Source: Leptobrachium leishanense
Taxonomy: Eukaryota > Chordata > Amphibia > Anura > Megophryidae
Assembly: GCA_009667805.1 (NCBI GenBank)
Contig: CM019072.1
Coordinates: 39,425,519 to 39,489,518 of the forward strand
DNA: 64,000 nt
Direction of reading: 5' to 3'
Position 1 is the stretch's first letter. The number at the start of each line of letters is the position of its first letter. Below the pieces are notes generated by a model. The model was not told the DNA's origin. It saw nothing but the letters and a program-made list of their open reading frames with translations, and made no database searches. Both the position numbers and the translations under genes were made by a program. Shown piece by piece: positions 1 to 8,828 of this stretch.

Positions 1-1037
1 CCGATAGGCATTCGTGCTTTAAGGACTACTGGAGAGTCCGTCACATTGCATACGCTGACCGAGACTCTTCCGCGTGTTCTCTTCAGAGCTTTTGTGGAAA
101 TTATTTCAGGAATTACTTCGACTCCGGTTTCACTCCCATGATTAAAATCGGTTCCCAGCACCACATAGGGACCTGGTTGCGATCCGTTCAATTTGACTGA
201 AGCCCGGAAACTCGCTACTTCTCCTGCTTGCAGAACCTTCTCTGTTCCACCCAGTCTCCACAGTCTTCCCACCTCGGCAGGTGCCTTTCGTTCTTCGACC
301 ATCCTCTGATAGACCGGACGTAACATTGGGTGTATTCCTTGAGTCGAACCTTCTTCCAATACAACAGGTGTCAGGAGACGCCGCACTAGGTCAGTATTTG
401 TCCCCACTATCAGGGAGCTTCTGTTCGCACCTGAGGGTCGAGGACACACAATGGCCAATGCGTCGCAACCCCCAGACTGCCCGATGACTTCAGATCCGAT
501 CTCCAACTTCACTTGCAGGTACCCGTCATAAGGGAGCTTCTCAGTGCCGATACCCCATATTTCCAAATCCTTCAATTCTTGCAGAGGAATGTGCTTTAAG
601 TGTTTCTCGTAGAAGTCTTTGTAGATCAATGTCACTTGAGCCCCTGAATCTAACAGGGCTTTAGTGTAAACTCCTTCCACTTGGATTGGCACAATAGGAG
701 AAGGACCTATCAGTTGGTCAGGAAACTTGGTGGCGGTATCCGAACGCTTAGACCCGGTTTGCTGTACCCTGGCCTTTTTCTTGGCCCGTGTAGGCTTTGG
801 GTGTGCATTGCTTCCCCATGACGTAGACCCGGACGCTAAGGGAGTGACTCTTTCGGTTCTGGCAGGTTCAGCATTAGGCTCGGTTTTAGGCCCTCTCGTC
901 CTTTTAGTCTTGGCTTGGTTTTTGGAGCGGGGTTCAACCTTCGGGCACCTAAGTTGCTCCTTCACTTGTGCCCTCTGGCGTTTCCCGCCGGTGAGGTAGA
1001 TAACAGTCCTTCTAAGGCTTCCAACAGTCCCTCGACT
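1..1037 (-). CDS. pro: Protease (retropepsin) and start of pol, -1 frame, partial
   Basis: This frame is open from just after a TAG at 1040-1038 to the window edge, in -1 relation to gag, so it is presumably expressed by frameshifting at 986-980. There is no suitable ATG near its start. A basic, proline-rich linker is followed by the aspartic protease signature LLDSGAQVTLI, with the catalytic Asp codon at 650-648. It continues into a region rich in VGTD and GTDF motifs typical of the pro-to-RT linker of these elements. The protease would cleave Gag and Pol. Reverse transcriptase is not reached inside the window. Confidence 0.8.
935..986 (-). promoter_or_regulatory. -1 ribosomal frameshift signal: GGGAAAC plus H-type pseudoknot
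   Basis: On the minus strand GGGAAAC (986-980) lies in the gag frame as G GGA AAC, the X XXY YYZ pattern used for -1 slippage. A six-nt spacer follows, then stem 1, GGGCAC (973-968) pairing with GTGCCC (948-943). The loop segment CAACTT (956-951) can pair with AAGGTTG (941-935) just past stem 1, with one bulged G, giving an H-type pseudoknot. The gag stop at 962 lies inside the loop. This would make a Gag-Pro fusion in a minority of translations. The pairing was found by eye, without an energy calculation. Confidence 0.7.
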
Positions 1038-2119
1038 CTATCCTTCTCAGGCTTCCGGCCTTTGCACTGTGTGCGGAAATGGCCCATTTCTCCACAACCG
1101 AAACATCTCTTCTTAGAGAGCGGAGACGTAGTTGCTTGTTGAGATTTGGTTAAAGGACTTGGACTAGATGCCACAGCAACTCCTGTCGTCTGCATACCTG
1201 TGAGGAATTTCTGCATTTCTGCCTGCATTTCGGTCACCCTCATCAACACTCGGCACAGCTCCGCGTGCGCTTGTTGCAATTCAACTTGAGCTTCCTGTAC
1301 TTTCTTGACGGTTTTGGACAATTCACCACGTTCAGGGAGGTTCGATTCTTTGGCAGCCCTCTCTGTAGATTTAAAAACGACTAGGTGCTCTTGTTCGTCC
1401 TCGTCAGACCCACAAGTATCTAGGGAGTCGCTTTCAGGCCGCAGACCGTCGTTATGTCTCACAGGTTGTGCATAAGCCCTTTCCCCCCGCCTGAAGGATT
1501 TCTCTTCCAGTAAAGCCTCTTCCTCTCGTACAACTCGGATCAGTTCCAGGTACTTTAACTCTTGGTTACCTGCTCTGCTTCTCAACTGCATCATTACTGG
1601 ATCTAAAGGTTGAGAGCCCCTCAGGATCTGTTTTATTCGGATCTTATCTACTTCGGCCGGTTCGGCCCCTTTCTTCAGGAGTATCTGGTGTAGAATCTTA
1701 TCTAGGCGCCTCATGTACTCGGTCATCCTTTCACCTCTTCTCTGATAGGTGTGTTCGTACTGATATACCAGTTCGGCCGCCTTTTCGGTTCGCCCAAAAA
1801 CTTCCTCAAGAACGTTTAGGTAATCTAAAGCAGTACAATCTTTTCTGCTCAGTTTCAGGTTTCTCACCGCTTCTGACGCAGGTCCCTTTAAACTCTCGGT
1901 GATCCTTTGTTTTTTCTGGGCCTCAGGGACATCCCACTCATCCAGAGCCTGCATCGCCTGTTCCACCCATTCTTCAAAGGTTTCTTCTCCCGCCGGAGTT
2001 GGCACGTTTCCTGTAAAATTTCTTAACCGTCGATAACCGAAGTTAGTGTGAGGAGGGCTTGTTTTCTGACATTTAGCCAGTAGATCTCCAATAGCCACGA
2101 TAAATTCAGGCCCAATCAT
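962..2119 (-). CDS. gag: Gag-like protein, PNMA-type capsid with CCHC zinc knuckle
   Basis: The structural protein of the Ty3 element packages element RNA in cytoplasmic particles. The first ATG in frame is at 2119-2117, giving about 385 residues. The frame is open upstream into the primer site, but the only upstream start is a GTG inside that site, so it is not used here. The capsid region begins NFGYRRLRNFTG and contains EEWVEQAMQALDEWDVPEAQ, resembling PNMA proteins. A charged Glu/Lys segment follows, then an S/T-rich stretch, then one zinc knuckle, CFGCGEMGHFRTQC, close to the C-terminus. It stops with TGA at 964-962, just past a -1 slippery site. No internal stop or frameshift is seen. 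Confidence 0.82.
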   Translation of the reverse strand: MIGPEFIVAIGDLLAKCQKTSPPHTNFGYRRLRNFTGNVPTPAGEETFEEWVEQAMQALDEWDVPEAQKKQRITESLKGPASEAVRNLKLSRKDCTALDYLNVLEEVFGRTEKAAELVYQYEHTYQRRGERMTEYMRRLDKILHQILLKKGAEPAEVDKIRIKQILRGSQPLDPVMMQLRSRAGNQELKYLELIRVVREEEALLEEKSFRRGERAYAQPVRHNDGLRPESDSLDTCGSDEDEQEHLVVFKSTERAAKESNLPERGELSKTVKKVQEAQVELQQAHAELCRVLMRVTEMQAEMQKFLTGMQTTGVAVASSPSPLTKSQQATTSPLSKKRCFGCGEMGHFRTQCKGRKPEKDRVEGLLEALEGLLSTSPAGNARGHK

Positions 2120-2267
2120 GGCCAACGGACTAGGCGCGGGAACACTTGCGGATTCGCCACGTGGCGCACTTGGCTGAATTAGTTGGACTTCCACCTCATC
2201 GGCCAGTTTCACGCTCGCGCCCTGAAAACATGGTGGAACACCCTTTCTCCATTCAAGAAGAACATAC

Positions 2268-2307
2268 GTGCGAGAGGTCCCGGGTTCAAATCCCAGACGA
2301 GCCCCCA
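2268..2307 (-). promoter_or_regulatory. tRNA-Pro primer binding site with extended tRNA match
   Basis: On the minus strand the leader begins TGGGGGCTCGTCTGGGAT (2307-2290), the complement of the 3' end of tRNA-Pro including CCA, with one mismatch to the classical 18-nt site. The complementarity does not stop there. As I recall the vertebrate tRNA-Pro sequence, the plus strand from 2268 follows the tRNA from just 3' of the anticodon through the T-arm and acceptor stem, about 39 of 40 positions. A normal primer site covers only 18 nt. It primes minus-strand DNA synthesis. Confidence 0.8.
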
Positions 2308-2309
2308 CG

Positions 2310-3411
2310 TGTAGCGCTCACTCTCGGAGGAGCCTCTGAAAATGAACCACGGGTCAGTCTCCCCGCACTAGGGAATAAATATACTCCAACACCGCTGTGA
2401 GTTTTTATCATTTAAATAGTTTACTAAAATAATAAGCAGATGTTGAGACACGGTATTCACAGATATTATTACAGTACTTTCGTATTGCAGTAAAACGCGT
2501 AGCGGAAAAGAAACGAAACACGAGGCTTCGTATTTCGGAAGAATAAAATATTCGCAACCGAACAGAAAAATATATGCAATTGCCCAATAGTTCGGAAAAA
2601 CAGAGACACGTAGCGAACCCCAAAATACAATCTCTTCGTATTACGATAAACGCGCAGCGGAAAAAAAAGAGAAAAATATGTATTCAGAACGTAACTTTAA
2701 CTCCCGTTCCGATTCGTAACAAAATGAGTCCTGCACAGGTTTAAGTCCCGGAATGTAAAAGGTGTGTATGTGTGTGTGGTACCCGGGTACTGTTCAACTG
2801 GCCAGTGAATTTACTTAAGGAATGTCTTCGACTAGTCAAGTTGGGGCCCTGTGGACTTTAAAGAGAAAACAGCAGTGTGTTCTTTAATTACATACGGCCT
2901 TGGAGGCCTCTCACCCATCCACCGGTTGCTGTAGGCTCCGCTGACCCAGGACGTCTCTCCGCTCGATTTTGACTGGGGATACTAGTGGCCGGATCCGTTG
3001 TCTGACTCTCTGTTGCTTGTCCACGACTTGTCCCGCTCTCCGCCTGCTCTCCGCATCCGATCAGCTCGCGGCAACTCCTCACTCCAGGTCTTTGGCTTCT
3101 TTAATCTGCAGCAACCTCAGGAACTCGGAGGTCTCCTTCTCTTTAGGCCGAATGACCCGATAAGGAACTGACAGGTCTCTCTCTGGCTCTGGCCTAGGCC
3201 CTCTTGCGATGTCTTTCACTGCGTCTGCTCTCTCTCGTTCCCTCGCGCGCTCTGTCGCGTTCTCCACGAGGTTCGGGAAGTAAGCCTCCTGTGTCCCACC
3301 CACTTCCTGTCCTTTCGCAAAGCACGCCGGGAAATGTAGTCCCAATGTCTCGTGTCTCTAATCGCGCCAAAAATAGGTACTACCGGCAGCAAGATTTAAC
3401 ACAGCGCTACA
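2310..3411 (-). repeat. 5' LTR, about 1.1 kb
   Basis: The LTR is bounded by a 9-bp perfect inverted repeat, TGTAGCGCT at 2310-2318 and AGCGCTACA at 3403-3411, in the usual TG...CA arrangement. Its inner edge sits two bases from the primer site. About 600 bp at the inner end matches, in opposite orientation, the LTR fragment near 38385-38810, which confirms that this is an LTR. Two related segments near 2482 and 2636 (each containing TCGTATT followed by a GCGGAAAA stretch) form an internal repeat. AT-rich TATA-like stretches lie near 2375-2395, but no promoter can be assigned firmly. Confidence 0.8.
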
Positions 3412-3800
3412 CATGTATACCCAGACATCAGACTCCAGACACATGTATACCCTGACAGAGACTCCAGATACATGTATACCCAGACACAGACCCCAGATAC
3501 AATGTTTACCAAAACATAGACCTCAGACACATTTATACCCAGACATCAGACCACATATACATGTATACCCAAACACAGACTCCAGATACATGTATAACCA
3601 GACAATAGACTCCAGACACATGTATACCCTGAGAGAGACCCCAGATACATGTATACCCAGACCCCAGATACATGTATACCCAGACCCCAGATACATGTAT
3701 ACCCAGACTCCAGATACATGTATACTCAGATACCAGATACATGTATACCCTGACACAGACCCCATATACATGTATCTCCATACATCAGACCCCTGATACA
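3412..3800. repeat. Minisatellite of ACATGTATACCC units
   Basis: ACATGTATACCCAGAC-type units recur at intervals of roughly 20-45 bp, each with an inner CCAGAT/CCAGAC block. The cleanest stretch is 3650-3720. The array begins directly at the LTR edge. Long antisense open frames across it are a by-product of the repeat. Confidence 0.85.
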
Positions 3801-3804
3801 TATA

Positions 3805-4276
3805 TAGATGGACAATGATCAAAAACACACTGAAAAAGCAACCCTGGAATTTTTGAAGGAAAATAAGTGAAATATTCTGCAATGGCCAAGTCAATCGCCT
3901 GATTTCAACCCAATTGAACAGCATTTCACTTGCTAAAGGCAGAAAGACCCACAAACAAAAGAACTGAAGACAGCTGCAGGTAGAGCCTGGCAAAGCATCA
4001 GAAAGGAGGATACCAAGTCTTTGGTAATGTCCATGGGTTCCAGACATCAGGCAGTCATTGTCAGTAAGGGATTCTCAACAAAATATTAAAAATGAACATT
4101 TTATTTATGATTATATTCATTTGTCCAATTACATTTGAGCCCCTGAAAATGGGGGGGGGCCCTGTGGTATAAAAATGGTTGCAGTTCCTAAAGTTTGTAC
4201 TTGATATTTGTGCTCATCCCCTTGAATTAAAGCAGACAGTCTGTACTTCAAATTCATTTGGATTGTTTTGTTTTAC
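3805..4276 (+). mobile_element. Tc1/mariner element, 3' half of left piece
   Basis: Transposase remnant (3808-4089), then a 3' untranslated stretch with TTGAATTAAAGCAGACAGTCTG, a sequence usual before the right TIR of vertebrate Tc1 elements. The sequence breaks at about 4276 and resumes at 6805, so a LINE inserted here. The left half is lost at the minisatellite border. Confidence 0.75.
3808..4089 (+). pseudogene. Tc1 transposase, C-terminal remnant
   Basis: Tc1 transposases cut and paste the element through a DDE-type catalytic triad. The fragment keeps the DND block with the second catalytic Asp (family motif DNDPKHT, here DNDQKHT) and WPSQSPDFNPIE, which contains the third acidic residue. 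It ends with the usual basic C-terminal helix region and a TAA at 4087-4089. At least two in-frame stops (after KENK and after HFTC) break it, and the DNA-binding domain and first Asp are missing, so it cannot work. Confidence 0.8.
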
Positions 4277-4494
4277 AGTTACAAGTTTTTATAAAGTGCT
4301 AACAAGTTCCGTAGCGCTGTACAGTGTTAGGCTGAACAACAAATAAACATACAGGTTAAACACACAGTACAATAGGTGAGTGGACCCTGTTCAATAGCTT
4401 ACAATCAAAGAGGACAGGGGTGACACACTAGGTGAGGGTGCATAGAGAATGTGAAATAGCGGAGTGCATGTGGGCTATGTGTAAAGATGCATCC

Positions 4495-4914
4495 CTAAGG
4501 TCAAACAGTGACCTGCGCCTAGCTTCTCACCGCATCACCTCTTCCCATGATAGACTGCAGGATTTCTCACGCGCAGCCCCCACTCTCTGGAACGCTCTCC
4601 CTCGTACTGTCAGACTTTCCCCTAACTTCTCTTCCTTCAAACGCTCCCTTAAAACGTTCCTATTTAGGGAAGCCTACCACCCAACTCACTGACGCAATCA
4701 TCAATCACTCTCACCTTACAGTCCTCTCCTCCTGTTTCCAACCCCAACCCTCCCAGATTGTGAGTTCCTACGGGAATAGGGCCCTCATCTCCTCCTGTAC
4801 TGTTTGTCAAATGTTGTTCAATGTATTGTAACCCTGTCTATACTGTGCTTATTGTACAGCGCTGCGGAATATGCTGGCGCTTTATAAATAAAGAATAATA
4901 ATAATAATAATCTG
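4495..4914 (+). mobile_element. L2-type LINE 3' end, plus strand, nested
   Basis: C-terminal ORF2 tail with the motif APTLWNALPRTVRLSP, then a 3' UTR ending GCGCTTTATAAATAAAG and (AAT)n. The same 3' end occurs in inverse orientation at 12895-13398 and, more diverged, at 51536-51900. It sits inside the minus-strand LINE, whose sequence continues on both sides. Confidence 0.8.
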
Positions 4915-5509
4915 AAAATGAATGGAGGGGGATTAGGGAGTGAGCTGTTAGACTTCTCTAAAGTAATGTGTTTTCAGAGACTTCTTGAAGGATTGGAGAG
5001 ACGGGGAGAGTCTGATGTTGCGGGGGAGGGAGTTCCATAGAGAGGGGGCAGCTTGGGAGAAGTCTTGAAGGTGGGAGTTGGGGGTGCGGGTACGTGAAGG
5101 TGATAGCATCAGATCATAGGCAGAGCGAAGTGGTCAGGATGGGATGTACCTGTTAATAAGGGAGGAGATGTAGGCAGGGGCGCGGTTATGGAGAGCTTTG
5201 TATGTGAGAATCAATGTTTTGAATTGGATTCTGTAGGAGACAGGAAGCCAGTGTAGAGATTTTCAAAGGGGGGAGGTGTGAGAGGTGTGGGAGGTGAGGT
5301 GGATGAGCCTGGCACAGGCCTTCACTTTCATAACAGACTGCAGAGGGAGACTCTGGGATCTCTTAAGGCCTGGGAGAAGGAGGTTACAGTAGTCAAGGAG
5401 GGAGATAATAAGTGCTTGGAGGAGCATTTTAGAAGAGTCTTGATTAAAAAAGGGACGGATGCGTACAATGTTTTTTAGGTGGAAGTAGCAGGATTTGGTT
5501 ATAGACTGA

Positions 5510-6249
5510 GGGCCACATTACATACTTGGTGCTAACGTTTGCGCTCACCTGAGTGAGCGTTAACGTTAGCCCAAGAATTTAACGCAAATTACAATCCAAA
5601 CGCTAACGGGTTAAGTAACCCGTTAGTGTTTGGTACCTTGCGCTTCTCTGCGCGAGGTTACTGTACTTTGTGCTCCCTATACTTAACATGGGGAGCGCAA
5701 AGTTTTAGTCAGTGTTAGGATTACAAAGCCCTAACGCTGATTAACGTCAGGCCGCGGTTAACAAAAAGTTAACTGGAGCCAGGACTTGGTGTTAACGGAT
5801 TCTGCAGAAGCGGAATTCCTTTAACACCAGCTAAAAAATTTTTAAAAGTGAGCAGATACTCACCTCCTGTCCCACTGCAAGGACCGCGGCTCTGTCCGCC
5901 TCCTCAGTCCGGCGGGAGCAGGGAAAGACTGGGGGGAAAGTGTCCCCCAGTCTCCCCCTGCGTATCACTATGCTGACCGGCCGGATCTCGCGAGGCAAGA
6001 TCCAGCTGGTCAAGGGATCGCCGGCGTCTGCTTCAATGGAGTTCTTTGGACTCCATTGAGAGGATGCGCACAGCCGCGCTTAACGCTGCCACGCGCATCC
6101 CGGGGGTTAGCGCCCGCAAACAATGAGGCAGCATTTTTTGCAAATGCATTGTAATCTAGCGTTAAAACACGGGCGCAAGGGGGAAAACTGCGGGCGCAGT
6201 TTTTCCTCCCTAGCACCCGCTTTTTAACGCTAGGAATGTAATGTGGCCC
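5510..6249. mobile_element. MITE, GGGCC-type TIR, 740 bp
   Basis: Perfect 14-bp TIRs, GGGCCACATTACAT and its complement, are flanked by TGA on both sides (5507-5509, 6250-6252), a 3-bp target duplication. There is no coding capacity. The interior is rich in AACGCTAACG-like palindromic words. A truncated relative is at 58115-58615. Confidence 0.85.
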
Positions 6250-6334
6250 TGAATGTGAGGAGTAAAGGAGAGATCAGAGTCAAGGAGGACACCGAAGCAT
6301 CGGGCCTGAGAGGTAGAGGTAATAGTGGCACTAT

Positions 6335-6804
6335 TCACCTGAAGGGAATGTTAGTATTAAAGGGAGGGAAGACCAGAAGTTCAGTTTTAGAGAGGTTAAG
6401 CTTTAGGAAATGGGAAGTCATCCAGTCGGAGACAGCTGACAGGCAGGCAGTAACACGGTCCAGCATGGGAGGAGAGATATCAGGAGCAGAAAGGTAGAGT
6501 TGGGTGTCGTCGGCATAGCGATGATATTGAAGTCCATAGGAAGAGATGAGGTTGCCAAGAGAGGTGGTATAGATCGAGCAGAGTAGGGACCCAGAACAGA
6601 GCCTTGAGGCACCCCAACTGAGTGAGGAGTGGGGGGAAGAGGCGCCAGTGAAGGAGACACTAAAGGAGCGAAGAGAGAGGTAGGAAGAGAACCAGGAGAG
6701 AGCGGAGTCACTGAGGCCAAGTTGACGCAGCATGAGGAGCAGGAGAGGGTGGTCAACAGTGTCAAATGCACCAGAAAGATTGAGAAGAATAAGGAGGGAG
6801 AAGT
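6335..6804 (-). pseudogene. LINE reverse transcriptase fragment, YADD motif
   Basis: An RT domain copies LINE RNA at the target site. The visible order is a DTVDH-type block, [15 protein letters not shown], a VPQGSVLGP block and [10 protein letters not shown]. The VPQGSVLGP block is in a different frame from its neighbours, so at least one frameshift is present. The endonuclease and N-terminal RT are missing through 5' truncation. Confidence 0.7.
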
Positions 6805-6894
6805 GACCTTTGGTTTTAATTTTATTATGGTGGCATATAGAGCCAAAAGTATGAAAATTGTGTCTGTGTTCAAATATATATGGACCTAACTGTA
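6805..6894 (+). repeat. Tc1 right terminal inverted repeat, displaced by LINE insertion
   Basis: The segment reads as the complement of the Tc1 end seen at 58940-59041 (GGTCCA.AAATAT, GACACAATT, TTGGCTCTATA). It ends in GGACCTAACTGTA. Together with 3805-4276 it rebuilds the 3' end of one Tc1 element. Confidence 0.75.
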
Positions 6895-7639
6895 TATAGT
6901 ATGCATGTGTGCTTCTATATAGCAGTAGACAAAAGTGGGCTGCTCACTTTAAAATGCTTCAGCTATTTTTTGTCCCAGTCTGGGTCTGCAGACAATGACA
7001 TATTTTATTTGTTCCTTTCACCTCCACAGAGAAAGTAATCTATTCCCCTTCCCTAGGTTTGTTTGTATTCCACTTTTTTTGTCAGTTTGTTACCATTTTT
7101 ATGCATTACCAGTAATGTTCTCTTAACAGACCTTTTCTGTTGTTTAATGTTTAAGTTGTTAATTGCCCTGAATTGTTCTTACTTTTTATAAACTGATTTG
7201 CATGTTTCATTATAAAAAATATGTGCAATTAAAATAAGTGGTCAGCCTTATATGTACATTCCTCAAAAAAAAAAGAAGATAGATCTTGGCTAGATTCAGA
7301 CCTTTCTCTAAGTACGTGCATGAATGAATTGCATTGCTTAAATAAATCATTATATAAATATTATAAATCATCTTCCAGTCGATTTTTAGATTCCCATAGC
7401 TTCATTTAACTTATTCAGAGCACTTATATGAATTATACAAATTAATGGAAATGTAATTCATCAATTAGAGCTCCTAGTGGCTCTTTGCAATGGCATATTG
7501 GACATCTATTACATCTTCATGACTGTTTAATCTTCCATTGTCATCATCTCAGCTAATATGTTTATGTAAGCAACAGACAATCATTTTTATCTTAGATATC
7601 TTATCTGCACATTTCCTTAATACTCATGACAGGGCCGAC
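6895..7639. other. AT-rich, no gene seen
   Basis: No repeat family or coding signal is recognised. Several short poly-A and poly-T runs are present. Confidence 0.5.
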
Positions 7640-7642
7640 CTT

Positions 7643-8351
7643 GGGCTATATTACAATCTTCGCGCAAAAACCCTTGCGGAAAAGCGAAAATCTTTGCGCC
7701 AAGCGTAAAAGTTTTGCGCGCGCAAATCACCGCTGGTATTACAATCCTCGCGTGTCTTTTTATCCGCCGATCAATAACGCGCGCCCAAATGCGCGCGCAG
7801 TACCGTCGCACGCAGAAATCAGTGTGCACACTGGTTTTTCTCGCGATTCAGCCAATCAGAATTAAGAACCACAATTATCTCACGTTAAGAAATTGCGACT
7901 GCCACCGTCATTCTGAGCATATATGCTGCAGCAATAATACATGCACACACAACTTCACAATTTTATTGGTTTGGTATGAGTTGAAAGGGCAACTATACTT
8001 TGCTGCATTTTTTTTTTGCCCTGGTGTATTTGGTTTGGACGTTCAGATTTGCCATTAACACCAGCTTTTAGGAGTTGCTACAATTATGCGTGCAAGGGCC
8101 ATGCGGTAATTACCGCAAAATAGATTGTCGTACCATACTCGTACCAGCGCACATTCGCATTTGCGCTCACAATGTTAAGTATAGGACGCGCGAATTACAG
8201 TAAGCTCGTGCAGGTTCACCCACGGTAGATGATTCCGTGTGGTTGTTGCGCTGACTATGTAATACGGGATTTGGCGCAAATGGTTTTACTCCTCGCGTTA
8301 ATGTCTTTTTGTGCAGGTGCAAACGTTTGCACGAAGATTGTAATTTAGCCC
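7643..8351. mobile_element. MITE, GGGC-type TIR, 709 bp
   Basis: TIRs GGGCTATATTACAATCTTCG and its complement (one mismatch) are flanked by CTT on both sides (7640-7642, 8352-8354). The interior is rich in CGCGCAAA words. It is the same family as the element at 28946-38192: both carry CGCTGGTATTACAATCCT and GCTGCAGCAATAAT. Short open frames inside are not genes. Confidence 0.85.
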
Positions 8352-8376
8352 CTTATCATTATATACAGTATAATTA

Positions 8377-8828
8377 AGGGGTTATTCAGAGAGCACGTTT
8401 CAGTGCTCTCTTGTTCCCCGCAGTTCCCTGCACTTCAGGTAATCAAATAAATAAATCAATAAAGAGACTTTTTACTGCAGATTAAAATAATAAACGGTTT
8501 ACTAGATATTGATTAAGAACGGGGGATATTTTTAACAGTGAAGCCTATGGGATTCACCTGAATAAACCTTCCGATTTAAACCACAGAACAGCAGGGCACT
8601 ACGGCAACTTTTCACTGCTGTTCGGTGTTCTCTGAATAGATTAACCATTGCTTCTCTATGGTGGATTTCACTGCCTTCGAACAGGCACCGTACTTGCAGG
8701 CAGTTCGCCAAAATTTTGCAAAGTGCCTGTTCTCTGAATAGCCGAATGGCCCCGAAATGTCTCCGTAAGGGGAAATTCCCTATTTGGTGACATTTCGGGG
8801 CCAGATCGGATGTCTCTGAATAACCCCT
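8377..8828. mobile_element. MITE, AGGGGTTATTCAGAGA TIR, 452 bp
   Basis: Perfect 16-bp TIRs AGGGGTTATTCAGAGA and TCTCTGAATAACCCCT. The flanks are TTA and ATA, so the target duplication is 2-3 bp and not clear. The interior holds a shorter palindrome around GGCCCCGAAATGTC (8749-8802). Non-coding; superfamily not assigned. Confidence 0.8.

Larger units (their letters stand above)
1..3411 (-). mobile_element. Ty3/mdg4-type LTR retrotransposon, 5' part (PNMA-type Gag)
   Basis: Read on the minus strand the order is LTR (3411 to 2310), two-base spacer, tRNA-Pro primer site, leader, gag, then protease in the -1 frame, continuing past the window edge. The Gag resembles the PNMA family, which is known to derive from a Ty3 lineage, so Ty3/mdg4 is preferred over a retrovirus; no envelope is visible. 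gag and the start of pro are open, so this copy is fairly young. The rest of pol and the other LTR lie outside the window, and completeness cannot be judged. Confidence 0.85.
4277..6804 (-). mobile_element. L2/Rex1-type LINE inserted in Tc1, 5'-truncated
   Basis: Minus strand. The 3' end at about 4280 has the TTTATAAAG...GCGCTGTACA tail seen in other LINE ends of this window (12895-12960). The RT part lies at the 5' end (6300-6804), with a [10 protein letters not shown] catalytic motif and the [17 protein letters not shown] segment typical of L2/Rex1-type reverse transcriptases. The C-terminal domain (NSLP...SFKKSLKT type) is near 4920-5050. It is interrupted by another LINE fragment (4495-4914) and a MITE (5510-6249). 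Confidence 0.75.

Noticed and set aside
2268..2307. A tRNA-Pro gene
   Set aside because: Only the 3' half is present and CCA is encoded, next to an LTR edge; it is a primer site.
3523..4047. 174-codon antisense open frame
   Set aside because: Crosses the minisatellite and a Tc1 remnant; repetitive translation with no domain.
7626..8058. Small open frames inside the MITE
   Set aside because: Lie inside a TIR-bounded non-coding element with CpG-rich composition.
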